A stretch of 64,000 nt of DNA from Atrina japonica (Eukaryota > Mollusca > Bivalvia > Pterioida > Pinnidae): contig BROG01000951.1 of NCBI GenBank assembly GCA_030159075.1, forward strand, positions 62,001 to 126,000, read 5' to 3'. Below are positions 23,466 to 42,199 of this stretch, piece after piece (the first letter of the stretch is position 1; every line of letters begins with the position of its first letter). Under the pieces are notes generated by a model, which was not told the DNA's origin, ran no database searches, and worked only from the letters and a program-made list of their open reading frames with translations. The position numbers and the translations under genes are program-made.

Positions 23466-24463
23466 TCAATACATATCAGTAACGAAAATACAATCTTTCA
23501 ACGTTATCCAATTACATGTACACGTATTTAGTAAATTTCGTTAAACCCCATCCCATCATAAAATGCACAGAAATATTGTTAAACGCTATATCATATTACT
23601 GGAAATTTTAGCGAGAAACAAATTTAGCATTTTGTCCTAAAACAATGGTATAAAATTTTAGCGAGAAGTAATTTTAGCTTTTTATGATTTAAAAAACAAT
23701 AACTCTGATAAAGATGAAGAATGAATTGTTAGCGATATTTAATTTTAGCATCGCTAATAATGCCAAAATTGAATACTAGCTAAAACTTTCTGCTGATACG
23801 GTATATTCCTATGTTGACAGTGGGTACATTTTGTCAAACAAACCAAACATGCATGCATATGGAAAACATTGATGTGGTTAGAATATTTCAAAGAATGACG
23901 TGTTAAACATAGAAACGGTACATGCATATACGTTTTTCTTATTGTTTCCATGAACAAAACATGCATTTCGAAAAAGGAAAATCTAAAGTTATGTAATAAA
24001 AGATAAACCTCAAACACAAAAGGAAATATGTACTTGACAACCTGTTCTGATGCTGCAACATCATAAATCGCATTACTTTGTAAAACTCGAAAAACTGAAT
24101 ATGTGTAGTTAATAGATTTGTCCAATACCTAATGAAAAATTGGCAATGCAACTCAGTTGCACACAACATTAGTATGAAATGGATTTTAGTTACCCCTAGG
24201 AGAACATGTTTAAACGTTATTCAAGTTGTGTTGTACTATTACATTTCGAATGACATACACAAATATATCTACAATTCGTTTTCTGTTTAGCTTGAATACA
24301 AATAGAAAGCTTTATTCATATTTCTGAAGGTATGTTAATGGCATTGTTCCCTGATCCTTCTGACGATTAATGCGTTGTTATTGTTTAACATTGTTTTAAG
24401 CAATGTATTATGCTATTTCTCGTTTTGGGTGACTGTTATGTTGTATTCAGAATATCATTTTAG
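23466..24463. other. no exon recognised upstream of the plus-strand dehydrogenase copy
   Basis: Searched by eye for the first two exons of the dehydrogenase paralogue (MAGNLKFAGK and RIGFASAREL equivalents); none seen. Short AAATTTTAGCGAGAA repeats occur at 23600-23760. Confidence 0.45.
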
Positions 24464-25224
24464 GCCGAGGAACTCTATGGTGGTATAGACATCGTTTTTT
24501 CAAATGTTGGGATCAACACACACAAAGATTCTATATTGAAGGTAATATTTACCATGTCTCTGGTTGTTATTTTTACTTTAAAGATACGATACGGAATTAT
24601 TATTGGAAATAATTAGCAATACGTCTTATGATACATTGCCGAGAATGATAAGACCGAGATTGCGATGGGACGAGTTTGTTATGGGCCGAGATCTCCAATA
24701 GCGGTATATGCGGTTTTCTAAATGTTTGACATATATTTCACTTGCATATATGTCGATAACGTCAGAGAAAGGCTGGCATCTATGCAATATAATGATTATT
24801 TTGTGTCTGAAAAACTATACTTACGGGTTTTAATCACAAAAGATGTAGGTTATTTCGTGTTTGGTGATATTTTGAATTGTATTAAAGTGTTTATTAGACA
24901 ATTTCAAAAATTTCATCGCTTTTCGATATCGTGTCAGTTGTCCGTGTCAGAACTCTCAAAGCATTGGCGTGATTTAGCGTACGTCAAAATTTGTGTCACG
25001 TCACCTGTAACTGGAGCTGTTTCCATCAATTGCGAAGTTCCTGGCGAGACGAAGTATAACAAGAACAAAGCAACAGTTATGACTTATGCAACATTTATAA
25101 TCTAAAGACTATCTCAAGATGACAAATACATTTATATCAAACTTTTGAAGTAACAACAAGAGATCAATCAGTGTTCGGAAAAGCATGGGATAAGGTAAAC
25201 ATATACAATGTGTAGATTGTTTCA

Positions 25225-25380
25225 TATCTAAAACTATCTGATGACATTTTCACCGAACTTGACCTTTTCGCCAAACTCGAGAGGTTTCCATGTAGCATTT
25301 GCAACTGGTGTGGTATGTTGGCAGAGGTTCTTCTCATCTGGATGAGCTGTCTGAATCAAGAACATCTCAGCCATAGGATA
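25225..25380 (+). repeat. dispersed repeat family C (retroelement 3' tail), diverged copy
   Basis: CACCGAACTTGACCTTTTCG, GGTTTCCATGTAGCATTTGC and a GGTGTGGTATG block match 50800-50930 and the reverse complement of 30365-30505. Confidence 0.55.
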
Positions 25381-25409
25381 CCCTAAAATTTGAATGCCGA
25401 GGGAAATTT

Positions 25410-25411
<2 letters not shown>

Positions 25412-25494
<83 letters not shown>

Positions 25495-25503
25495 AGAGAG
25501 AGA
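25412..25503. repeat. (GA)n microsatellite
   Basis: About 40 GA units with a short ATT interruption near 25491. Confidence 0.97.
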
Positions 25504-25734
25504 TTCATCATTTTGCCGTATCGAACTGTGCTTGGAAAATATGTTTTATAATTGTAAATGACATCAAGTTTCTTGCAATTCACAATATTTTATCTTTTGC
25601 AGATGTTTGATATTAATGTGAAATCAACTCTCAAATTATGCAAAGAAGTTGCGCCATATATGGAAGCAAGGGGGTAAATATTATATACACATTATCAACT
25701 GTCCATTAAAATTATAAACTGAAAACATGCAAAA

Positions 25735-26115
25735 AAAAGCAAAAAGCTCAAGACGATGGGTTTTTTGTCGATAAGACTTCATCAACTGAGCTAGAAATCA
25801 AAATACATGTATAGTTCCGATATAAGAAATGGTTTCCATGAAAGGCCAAACATTAACCTAAATGTATTCCCAAATCCGTCAAAGAGGAAGCACTATCTTA
25901 GCTTCAAAGGAGTTTAGAATTTAAATGGTGCTATCCATTCAAAATGTAAATTAAAAAATGTATCTTTTGTTCCCATTTTTTGATTTACCAGGAGTTTTAC
26001 CAAAAAGTGGGAACATGATACTTGTGTAAAACAATGAGCTGATACCGAAATACCAGATACTGGGGTTTATGTATAACCCTCGAGAACCCAAACGGTCCAC
26101 CAACGGTAATTAATA
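25735..26115 (-). repeat. dispersed repeat family A, copy 2
   Basis: Reverse-oriented: GTTGGTGGACCGTTTGGGTT, CTCGAGGGTTATACATAAAC, CTGGTATTTCGGTATCAGCT, then AAGCTAAGATAG and GCTCAGTTGATGAAGTCTTA. Confidence 0.65.
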
Positions 26116-26937
26116 AACTATTGTTTAAGTGATTTCACACACTGAAACAGAAAGAGGATTAAATTTCATATTCCGTCAGCAGTAATTAAGCAGCTTAAGT
26201 CCGCCTCCGAATTAATTTCTCTTTACACTGGACATTCTATATCATGTTTTATTTCAAACGAGGTAAAATACGTTGCCATTTTGAATTTTGCCGCAATTAT
26301 TGCAAATGCCACTTTTATCATTACGACATAATATCGTATACAGTGGTAGGATATTTATCAGAAACGGACGTTCAAAAATAGTCTATACACCTGGTACTTT
26401 ATGGCATATGGAAATATCGATATTTCATGGAATAAAATAAATACACCAATCTCCATCTTATGTATCAATTGTCTATTAAAATATAAACTGGGAATTGAAT
26501 ATTGTATATTTATTTCTCTCCCATTGTTGTCAATTCGTCCCAGCTTGCATTTCAATTTTCTCCGGTAAGTACATGTACTTCTTCATTTCTAAACACCCTT
26601 GAAAGAAAAGGTAGAGAGGCATACAAGCACATGAATTGTGATTTTCTATGTTCTTTTTTACTCACACAAAAATTGTATTTTTTCATAGACCTGTATGCCC
26701 GTAATTATCAAATTATCATGTGTATCATGTAACCTTTGTTTGACCAGTCATCCGGGGATACTTACCTTTCCAGCAAAACTGAGGTGAAAAGTCATGAACT
26801 CCAAAGTTTGTGGCGAACAAGATACCAACAATATTCATTACAAGTGTTTAATTTCACAAATATTAACGCCACAAGATATTTTCAAGATTTATGTAAAATG
26901 AACAAATAAATAATTGGTTTCTTGTATGTTTACTAAG

Positions 26938-27003
26938 ATTACTCCTCCATGACACCTGATCCCATTTCTTGATTTTCAGAGTTCCATGTTGTTCAATTTT
27001 CAC
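26938..27003 (+). repeat. dispersed repeat family C, copy
   Basis: ACTCCTCCATGACACCTGAT followed by CCCATTTCTTG...CAGAGTTCCATGTT. Confidence 0.55.
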
Positions 27004-27689
27004 AAATCTATTTTGAAAACAATGTCCCACCGTGTCGTTTTCTGGTATGTCGCATATGAGATCTAACGATAATCTGTATCGGGTCACATGTGAGTGACCT
27101 CGTTGGTGAGTCATGTTCAATTAATGAAAATGCGATTTACCAGATCTTGAAAGTTAATTGAATGTTAAGGGGATGTATACATTATAAATACTATAATGGC
27201 CACACAAAAACCGGAAGAATAGAATTCCTTTCATAACCTAGGATAAGATTAAATAACGAAATATCCTGTAATCGAATTCTGAGGAATAAATATTTCTTGG
27301 TCATAAAATGAGTTACATCTCTTTACCCTTCGATAAACTTTCGACATTGGGGAAGGTTTTTAATTAGATTGAATGTTCACCAGGTCTGTATTTTGTCACC
27401 TGAACATCCTGACAAATAATGCTTAGGGATCTTTGATTTTTTTATGATCACAAACTGCGGATTCGTAACCGGTCGGCATGGTGGTGCTCATTTCCCTTTA
27501 GTAGTTATCCCTACCACATCATTAACCATGTATGTCTGATATCCACCGTGTTGATATCAATTTTCTTACGGAATACCGGCAAGTACTACTTTGGTTTCCG
27601 GACCTTTAATCTTGTTCAGGACTTGCCATAGCGATACATAAACTTTTTAATATGCGTTTTACATCCCTTCAAGAATTTTGTCTTAAATT

Positions 27690-27876
27690 GTTACGTCATC
27701 GGCTTTAAGTAAAATGCCACATCTTTTGGCCTGTGCTGTGAACTGACGCCTATGCAGTGAGGACTTTTACGGTGTACGCGTGCCATGAAACGGAACCTCG
27801 TTTTAAGTCTCATTCGAAAGACCCGTGACTTTTACTTCGTTTGCCGAGCGTTTGGCGAAGTATCAGTCAATACTTT
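27690..27876 (-). mobile_element. SINE body fragment ending at an A tract
   Basis: GGCCTGTGCTGTGAACTGAC, GCAGTGAGGAC, CATGAAACGGAACCTCG and GCCGAGCGTTTGGCGA follow the body of the SINE at 7085-7375 (reverse sense). The tRNA-like head is missing. Confidence 0.55.
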
Positions 27877-27901
27877 AAAAAAAAAAAAAAAAAAAAAAAA
27901 A
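27877..27901. repeat. A25 homopolymer
   Basis: 25 consecutive A next to the SINE fragment. Confidence 0.95.
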
Positions 27902-28170
27902 TCTGATATAACCAGGTACAACAGTTCATAACATAATTTGATCAGATAGTTTTCCGAACAAATGTTTTGAATTGTTTTGTCACAAATTTAAATTTTGTTT
28001 TAGATAACTGCTTTATACTCTGTGAGCAAATTAGCATTATGTGGGTTGGTCAATGCTTTGGTATACGAACTTTCTCCAAAGAACATACGGATCAATGCTA
28101 TAGCACCGGCAGTTATAAAAACAGATTTTAGTGAAGTGGTGAGTTTCTGTTAATAGTCAAATGTATGTAT

Positions 28171-28259
28171 TTAACCCGTTCATCCCTGAATATCCTACTG
28201 AAATGTTCTTTTCTATTCAGTAACACCAGTCTATGTGGTCTTTAGGGTTGAAAGCTTAA
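28171..28259. mobile_element. TTAACCC miniature element, copy 2 (89 bp)
   Basis: Starts TTAACCCGTTCATCCC, shares CTGAATATC and TTCTTTTCTATT with 3205-3295, ends GGGTTGAAAGCTTAA. Lies 32 bp after a pseudogene exon. Confidence 0.7.
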
Positions 28260-28274
28260 CACAAAGTATCGTCC

Positions 28275-28430
28275 AATTCATGTAAGTTGGCGGGCGGAGT
28301 AACCTTTTGATTATCAGACAAATGAGTCTACTCACTTTCCGGTTATGGCAGGAAAAGCATTTTATCCTGCGCTGTTTACTCGTAGTTATGATGACGTAGG
28401 AACGATAACTCTTACCACTGTAACTATGCT
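28275..28430 (-). repeat. dispersed repeat family D, partial copy
   Basis: Minus-strand ATCGTTCCTACG, AACCGGAAAGTGAGTAGACT, GATAATCAAAAGGTTACTCC; same block as 29985-30265, 32605-32875 and 52295-52540. Confidence 0.65.
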
Positions 28431-28545
28431 CGATAAACTGAATTTTAAACTTGCTCAGGTCAAGAAAGGGTGACGAGAATCCATCCACCGGGTTGTTTGA
28501 ATTTTACCATAACAAAAAAGTGGAATTTATTTTTCTATAATACGC

Positions 28546-28549
<4 letters not shown>

Positions 28550-28590
<41 letters not shown>
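28550..28590. repeat. T41 homopolymer
   Basis: 41 consecutive T. Confidence 0.95.
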
Positions 28591-28591
<1 letters not shown>

Positions 28592-28643
28592 ATCCCGATT
28601 AAAATCATGTCCTTGTATTTAATTTACACTTTCTAGTTTATAA

Positions 28644-28891
28644 TTTGAATCGTGTTTTTTGTCACACTCAACAATTTTGTATATGGTTGCTGCCAGTTTT
28701 TAAGGGTGGTGGAGAGAACCCGGTTACAGTGTACATGGGAAGAGACCACCGACATTCAGCAATTAGACTGGCAACATTTTCACAAAAATTAGCTTTGGTT
28801 CCAGCTGGGCTCGAACCTACGCTGACCAGAATTGAGAGACGTCATGGTTCGAAGAGCAATGCTCTAACCATTCGACCACGGAGGCCCCCCA
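28644..28891 (-). mobile_element. tRNA-derived SINE, family B, near full length
   Basis: Minus strand: tRNA-like head from 28891 (GGCCTCCGTGGTCGAATGG; A box TGGTCGAATGG, B box GGTTCGAGCCC), body with GTCGGTGGTCTCTTCCC, and tail CTTAAAAACTGGCAGCAACC, TTGTTGAGTGTGAC. This is the best copy of the family in the window. The plus-strand ORF here is spurious. Confidence 0.8.
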
Positions 28892-29984
28892 TTGCCAGTA
28901 ACGTCATTATAACCACAGATCATATTGTATATTACCTTTCGTTTAAATCCCCCATTTCCTTTTTATTTAGTTTTGGCGTACTAACTCAGAAACACAGGTA
29001 TATTTGGAACATTCAAAGGAAATGCGATCAAAATTAATGGCACACGTAAGTACTATAATTGCTTTTGTTTTCCCCTTTTTAGTAATTTCTATTACTCGAT
29101 TATATGTTGTAGCACTCTATAAATGCCATATTTCATATACTTGTATGTCGACTTATTTCAAATACTACAAAGGTTTTGAATATATTATTAACATGGCTGC
29201 GTTTCATACTGTTATTATTTTACAGAACATTAAAAAATTACGTGCTTTTTCCGCATACTCGTATTTCACACTTTACATAATGCAAATTAAATTTCTGATT
29301 TCTGATTTTTATATTTTTTGCGTTATCTATGAGAGTTTTTTTTTTTTTTGGAGGATAGACTCATCATCGAAATATTCTTCAAAAGCTAAGAGTGGTTACT
29401 CGTAACAACAACAGGGATACGCATCGGGACATATAATTCATGTACATGTACATACATATGCACTAATTTATGCAATACTCTTATCTGTATACCTATGTTA
29501 TATTTTTGCAGTTCGCCATTTTTGACGAAGACGCTATCCGAAATTTCGCAGTATCTTTAACTACATTGAGTGGAAGGTATATATTTAGCTCTTCACAAAC
29601 AATATTCGGAACTGTAGAATTGATGCTTGAGTCATTAAATGAATCAAGTAATTCAGTAAAATTACTCACAGCATAGACAAAATTTATTTTCGAATATTAT
29701 ATTCAGGAGTATATGTCCCTATAGGAGGAAGTGAAGCGAGTAAAATTATAAAGTAAGTTAAAAAAAAAAAAAAATTAAAAAACAAACTTATGGGGGGAAA
29801 AAATCGAAATTGTCCACCGTGGTCGAATTTTTCCGCTAACCAAAGATTTTCTCAGCACATATGAAGTTTCTTTCTATTACCGTTCAAAATTCCATTTGCA
29901 CTGTTTTTCAGTTTGGAATGGTTCTATAGATTGCTTTGCTTGTTATTACATGTATTCGTACAGCTAATAAATCTCATTGTTATG

Positions 29985-30265
29985 TGTCTATTGTGAAAAT
30001 CCATATAACCTGACGGGGTTGATTTTTGTGAACCTATGCTTGACCTGAATGAGTTCACTGGTTTAGATAATAAAGCAAAACAACATTAGAATTAGACTAA
30101 CAAAACTATTCGCTCCTACTTGTTGTCATACATAAGAGCATCCAATAATGAATAAAACTTATTTCCCGTGAATTCTATATTTACCGAAAAGTGAGTAGAA
30201 TCATCCGTTTGATAATCGAAACGTAAACTCCGCTCCGCTCCGCCAAGTCATGTGACTAGGACACT
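29985..30265 (+). repeat. dispersed repeat family D, copy
   Basis: ATCCATATAACCTGACGGGG, GATAATAAAGC, TTGTCATACATAAGAGCATC, CGAAAAGTGAGTAGAATCAT and GATAATCGAAACG; full-length relative of 32605-32875 and 52295-52540. Class unknown. Confidence 0.75.
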
Positions 30266-30364
30266 ATATATGTCATGCATCAATTTTAGAAACATCAATG
30301 TCCACCAAAAAACATTTAGAATACTAAAAAGTAAATTTATGACAATGATCTCAACAAGAACAAA

Positions 30365-30505
30365 AATTGCGAATCACAAACGAGATGGGACCAGGTGTCT
30401 GGGATGAGTTTGCGTACCCTGGTCGCATAGCACGCCCGCTGCAAATGTTACATGGAAACCTCCCGAGTTTGATGAAAAGGTCAAGCTCGGTGAAAAGGTA
30501 ATCAG
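30365..30505 (-). repeat. dispersed repeat family C, diverged copy
   Basis: Minus strand: CACCGAGCTTGACCTTTTC, GGTTTCCATGTAACATTTGC and CACCTGGTCCCATCTCG. Confidence 0.55.
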
Positions 30506-30856
30506 TCAGCTCTAGATCTAATTTGGGAAAGGAAGTAACTCTCTATGGTAGCGCTCCAGAGTACTAACTAACATTTGTGACAGGGGTGGGGCTTTATATT
30601 GTTTAACATGATTTCCATATTGGCCATAAAACGTCCTGCATTATAGAGTTATTTTATATTTCAGGTTCGGGACCGCAGATGAATGTGCTCGAGTTGTTTC
30701 ATTTCTTGCATCGAATGAGTCATTTTTTATTACTGGTGAAAGTTTCCATGTGAATTGTGGTCTGGATACTTCTATTTAGATACAATCTATAAAAGTGCTA
30801 CAGATTCCATATATGTGTAGGATGTCTCGAAACTTTGGATAAATGAAAATGTTTTT

Positions 30857-30915
30857 ATGGTACCTGATCCCAATCACTTGGTTTCCAGAGGGCCGTGTTT
30901 GTCCATTTTTACCGG
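30857..30915 (+). repeat. dispersed repeat family C, short copy
   Basis: GGTACCTGATCCCAATCAC, then TTTCCAGAGGGCCGTGTTTG. Confidence 0.5.
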
Positions 30916-30998
30916 ATTTGTATCTATGTCACTCGAAGGTTAGGGTTTAGCATTAGGCGTTTCAAGTATAGGTTTACTGTCAAGGATTTCAGGCAAGG

Positions 30999-31087
30999 GT
31001 TATGTTACTGGCATTTCTCCTTACTTTTTCTATAGCGACCTTACCGGTCGCTATAGAAAAAGTAAGGAGAAATGCCAGTAACATAAC
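30999..31087. repeat. perfect palindrome, 42-bp arms, 5-bp loop
   Basis: Left arm 30999-31040 (GTTATGTTACTGG...TATAGCGACC), loop TTACC at 31041-31045, right arm 31046-31087 is its exact reverse complement. The next outward base pair does not match. It lies 220 bp after the stop of the plus-strand dehydrogenase copy and before an AATAAA at 31353. Confidence 0.97.
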
Positions 31088-31539
31088 TGCAGTTGCCCCG
31101 AAAATTTTATATCAGAAATATTTCCTGAAATTCACAATTGTTCAAGACAAGTATATATATATATATTCTCAGATATTGTATCATCCACAAGTTCAATAAT
31201 TTTACGGATAGAAGAATTCTTCAGATAATCATTCACTATTCAATTCAATTTTGGGGGAAAGTTCATTGAATCCATGTATTTGATGAAATTTAATGAAACT
31301 GTCCGTCTCAACCTCAACAATATAATATTAAAAATTATATTGTATCAATACAAATAAAATGTTGCATCTGTTGAAATTGCCATTGCTTTTTCTGTTTAAA
31401 GTCTTACAGTCGGTGACTTTTTGTAAGTTCACGAATTTTTGTTTTCATGTAATTCTTTTATCAATGAAACTACATATTTTCGATATTTATTAATCATATT
31501 TTGTATTTTCTACTGATGGCAATTAAAACATTCGTAATC

Positions 31540-31690
31540 GTACAGTGAAACTTCGCTCTAAAACCACCTCGCCGAGGTCATTTAATACTGTAAATGGTCA
31601 GCGTTCTCAATTCAGAGACCATCTCGCAAATCAGATCACATTCAGTCAGTCGGTTAGGAGGACTGAATTGTGCGGTCCCACTGCATATGG
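31540..31690. repeat. possible miniature transposon fragment
   Basis: Starts TACAGTGAAACTTCGCTC and contains ACCACCTCGCCGAGGTCATT and GTGCGGTCCCACTGCAT, resembling a repeat type with CAGTGAAAC termini common in molluscs. The right end is incomplete. Confidence 0.35.
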
Positions 31691-31699
31691 CTGCAAATA

Positions 31700-32600
31700 T
31701 TCATATGTTTTTGTTTTAACACCCAAGACTGCAGTAAGTTTGAGACTAAGATTTTCTATATACGTGTATCATACTTTTCCAGCAAGTGTTGACCTATGTT
31801 TGTTTAGTGTTTCACGCCAAATTGTTTTACCTTGTAAAAAGTGAAATTTTTTAGGGAATGTAAACTGTACTAAATGTGTTTAAAACTCAAAACATTTAAT
31901 GTGTCAACGGACACGAAACTTTTTTTCTTAAATATTTGTATTTTCTCCATATACACAATAATTTAAAATCCCGAATAATGAAAAACGCACAAGTATCGAG
32001 ATATTTATCTTTAATCACCTAAAATGAATAGACTCCGAATGGCTCACTTCGGCAACGATCGGGAAATCACGGAGCGCTTGATTTGTGACGTAGAATCCAT
32101 CATGCCCGCGACTACTGGGGTATATCTATATGAAATCGTTATGGTTGACTATGTAGCACTCGGATATAAGAATTAAGTAGTTAATAGAGAGCAACACGTT
32201 TTATTCTTTTAAAATGCATTCCAGTCTACTCTGTCTGATAAACAATGCTAGATCTATTGGTAAATGATGTATCTTTATTGACTTTAATTTTAAACAAAAT
32301 CGTCCTCATAGTATACGACATAGTCGCTGTACACCATGATTAAGTTAACCACCTAATCATATTAATATATTTTCATACTAAAAAACCCAAATGTTTCCTT
32401 ATCTTGTAAACAATGAAAGTTGCATATAACATGCAAATATATATATATATATTTACCAAATAAGGATACATAGACCGACATAAATAATAAAAGTCGACAT
32501 GCTAGACCAGAGAAGTAATTACGTGAATAAATATACAACCAAAACGCAGTTATACAAAAAAGGATTAGTAAACAAAACAAGCTATTATCGGAGATCCGTA
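31700..32600. other. no gene recognised
   Basis: Intergenic DNA between the two dehydrogenase copies; only a short (AT)n tract near 32440. Confidence 0.4.
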
Positions 32601-32604
32601 TTAT

Positions 32605-32875
32605 GACCTAATATAGTAAAATCCGTATAACCTCACGGGTTGAAAACTTTGTGAACCCTTTCAAGACATGCGCGTGTTTTTTAGGTAATAAAGCATAACA
32701 TTAAAAATACACTGACTAGAGTAATCGTTCCTACTTGTCACCATAAATAAGAGAGTATCCAGTGAGGAATAAATCGGTTTTTCCCTGCATCTTGTCATTA
32801 CCGAAATGTGAGTAGAATCATCCGTGTGATAATCAAAAGGTTACTCCACCCCGCCATCATATGCGAATCGGACAA
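32605..32875 (+). repeat. dispersed repeat family D, copy
   Basis: ATCCGTATAACCTCACGGG, GGTAATAAAGCATAAC, TTGTCACCATAAATAAGAG, CGAAATGTGAGTAGAATCAT, GATAATCAAAAGGTTACTCC. Confidence 0.75.
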
Positions 32876-32879
32876 TAAT

Positions 32880-33580
32880 TATCACCTTTATTGCGAAAGA
32901 GGACGAATGTAAATTAGTTCTAAGAATAACACCAGGTACATGTAAGATTTAAATGATGTGTTTCGGACTCGGACGACAAATCTTTAGTTGTTTCAGCATA
33001 GAACTTTCATATTACGTCTAAGTATTTGGTTCTCTATAAATATAAATATATGGGCATAGTTCGTACATAAATAAATTACCGATACAGAACATAGCTAAAC
33101 ATATCGATGATTTGATATATCAATGGATTAAAATTGAATCCAAGGTAATATCTGACAGAGATATACAACTGTACTGGTTAGTAAGGACACCTGTTCATCA
33201 TTAAATGTACATGTCTTTGAAATTATTCAATCTTGCTATATTTTCTATATATAAAACATAAAATAAAAACAAGAGATGAAAGGGGGGGTTATTATGAGCA
33301 TGAACATCATTCCCATTAAAATAATTGTTTCCGTTTTGGGTATACATGATTAAAATAATAACAGCTTCATAGATTTACGTGTAAGACAGCGTTATAATTC
33401 ATTTGGAACTGAAATACATCAATATCACATCAAATAAACCACAGAATTTTCATATGTATATTAATTTAAAATTAATATGTATTTTTATTGCTGTTGTAAA
33501 ACAAATATTTGGAATACATTAGTTATATTCACTGGATTTGTGTATCTATCTTGACGAGGATTTGTTCTTCACTTATAATG
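32880..33580. other. no gene recognised
   Basis: AT-rich intergenic DNA. Confidence 0.4.
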
Positions 33581-33587
33581 AGGATTT

Positions 33588-33690
33588 CCGGCGGATGTGG
33601 CCGGTCAACAGGGGATGATTATTTTTCCATGACACCTGATCCCACATCAGGATTTCCAGAGATCCGCGTTTGTCTAATATTCACTTGAAT
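33588..33690 (+). repeat. dispersed repeat family C, copy
   Basis: GATGTGGCCGGTCAACAGGG, TCCATGACACCTGATCCCAC, TTCCAGAGATCCGCGTTTG. Confidence 0.65.
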
Positions 33691-34055
33691 TATATATGTA
33701 TCCTGGACATCCATAACTTATCTTCGTCGATTCATTTAAGCTTGACAGTGCAAAAATGCCCAGTATGCGGATCAATACATTACCACAAGTAAGATTTCGG
33801 ACTACTTCTATTCCTAAACAATGCCGATGATATTTAATTAAATATAATACATACAATATGTTTTTAAAAGCCCCTTTTAATATTCCTTTAACTTTGGACT
33901 AAACTGGAATGAAACATTTTCTGATCGCATTAGCAATGCTGTCACAGAGAATGATTGTCAGTCAGTGTCATCTTGGAGAATCTGGTATGTGTCCAAATGT
34001 GTCTTTTAGGTTGAATGATTTAATGATTGTTTCCGGATACCTTTAGTGGACGCTT

Positions 34056-40858
<6,803 letters not shown>

Positions 40859-41118
40859 TTCAATGTTTACGATAAATAAAATGTATCAATGCAGAAATGC
40901 CATGGGATTTGAATTACTTAAGTAAGTTTTCTATCCGTATTATTGAAGTAAACGATGATTTATATCCGTCATGTGCTCCTAATCATTTTCCTGACACCAA
41001 GATTTACAATTACTATATGATACAGTGTAAGCTTTGTGAATACACAATATTTATGATGTGATGCGGTGCGGAACAGAGAAAATTCAATATATATCCGCTT
41101 TAATTTTAATGTTTATGT

Positions 41119-41762
41119 ACAGGGAGTTTCAAAAACATGTCCTGACGTTACCGTTTAATAGAATATGTAACAAGCTGCATATTAACTAAGGAATATATCT
41201 TATTAAAGAGTGTTTCATAACATTTTTGTTCGTATATAACTTTTAATGCATGCACATTAAATATTATTCAAGCGTGCCACATTCATAACTAGATCTATTA
41301 ACATTTTGGAAATTTACCAGTGAAACGTCATTTTTCATTACAGATTCCAAATGTCCACCATTTTCTTTACCACTAAGTGTAACATTTCCAGGAAGTTTCG
41401 GGTCACATTTCCACGTGTATACAATGGAATCCCTATGATTTTATCCTTATTGTCTGTTTATGTCATCAAGATCATTTGGACATATTGGGTGTTCTCAAAA
41501 CAACATTTAACAACGTCGTAATGAAGTCTCTTCGTCAAGTTCTTGCCATCCATTTTAGTATTAAAACCAAATGATGCGAATTTATGGTGATGTCATCGAT
41601 AACATCATGTAATAAGTTCTAACTTCATAAGTTTTGGGTTTATTTAATAATAAATTTTCAATTAAATTATCTTTCTAATGAACTTTCAATTTTTCATTAT
41701 CATGTGTCTGTGCAAAGTTATAGGCATTTGACGGGGGAAATGATTTTGGAAACACCCTATAT
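41119..41762. mobile_element. mariner/Tc1-like element with ~30-bp TIRs
   Basis: Left TACAGGGAGTTTCAAAAACA, right (reverse complement) TATAGGGTGTTTCCAAAATC; TA at both borders. Minus-strand traces such as GGHLE near the right half hint at a transposase C-terminus. No open frame remains. Confidence 0.6.
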
Positions 41763-41769
41763 ATATATT

Positions 41770-41984
41770 ATTAGATATTTACCAAATCTCTCTAGTTCCA
41801 CTGTTTGCTACTAAAGGAAAATATTCCGGATTCTATATCACACCCTCCTGACTTGATATACTTCCCTAACAGGACGGACACATTCCCCCCTGTCCGGTAA
41901 CGCTAACCTGACCGTAAATACCCAACATACATATAAAAAGTTTACTGATATGCACAACTAAAAAAAATATATCACTTTGAGCAA
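41770..41984. other. no gene recognised
   Basis: Short intergenic segment; nothing supportable. Confidence 0.4.
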
Positions 41985-41985
41985 A

Positions 41986-42190
41986 TACTGTATAAAGGGT
42001 TATTTTCGCCCCGTGTTATTTTCGCCCTAATGCAAACGGTGTCGCCCCGTTTTAAATTCGCCCAGACTTTTATTATTAAAAATAGATGAATTTACCATTT
42101 TGAGTTCGCCCAGTTTTGAATTCGCCCACTGACGATGAGGACAAAAGAGGCAAAATTTTAAAAAGGGCGAAAGTTTCCCTGTATGCAGTA
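41986..42190. mobile_element. 205-bp TTCGCCC-rich miniature element
   Basis: Left end TACTGTATAAAGGGTTATTT, right end (reverse complement) TACTGCATACAGGGAAACTT; the body repeats TTCGCCC five or six times. TIRs about 28 bp. Confidence 0.75.
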
Positions 42191-42199
42191 CTTTAACAT

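Larger units (their letters stand above)
24464..30779 (+). pseudogene. DHRS4-like short-chain dehydrogenase paralogue, 5'-truncated and decaying
   Basis: Exons homologous one-to-one with exons 3-10 of the minus-strand gene at 34056-40858: 24464-24541 (GGIDIVFSNVGINTH), 25172-25194 (micro-exon), 25603-25673 (MFDINVKSTLKLCKEVAPYM), ~26513-26564 (IVVNSSQLAFQFSP), 28004-28138 (ITALYSVSKLALCGLVNAL), 28971-29045, 29512-29576 and 30665-30779 (ending GLDTSI, stop TAG). N, S, Y (YSVSK) and K of the SDR active site remain. Lesions: no exons 1-2 (nucleotide-binding motif absent), the micro-exon has 23 nt instead of 24 (frameshift), and exon 6 has no AG acceptor before IVVNSS. An extra splice-bordered block at 29707-29752 could be an alternative exon. 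Probably a pseudogene, though sequencing error in one lesion is possible. Confidence 0.85.

Noticed and set aside
28645..29037. 130-codon plus-strand ORF
   Set aside because: The first two-thirds is the reverse strand of a SINE, and the end overlaps a pseudogene exon in another frame.
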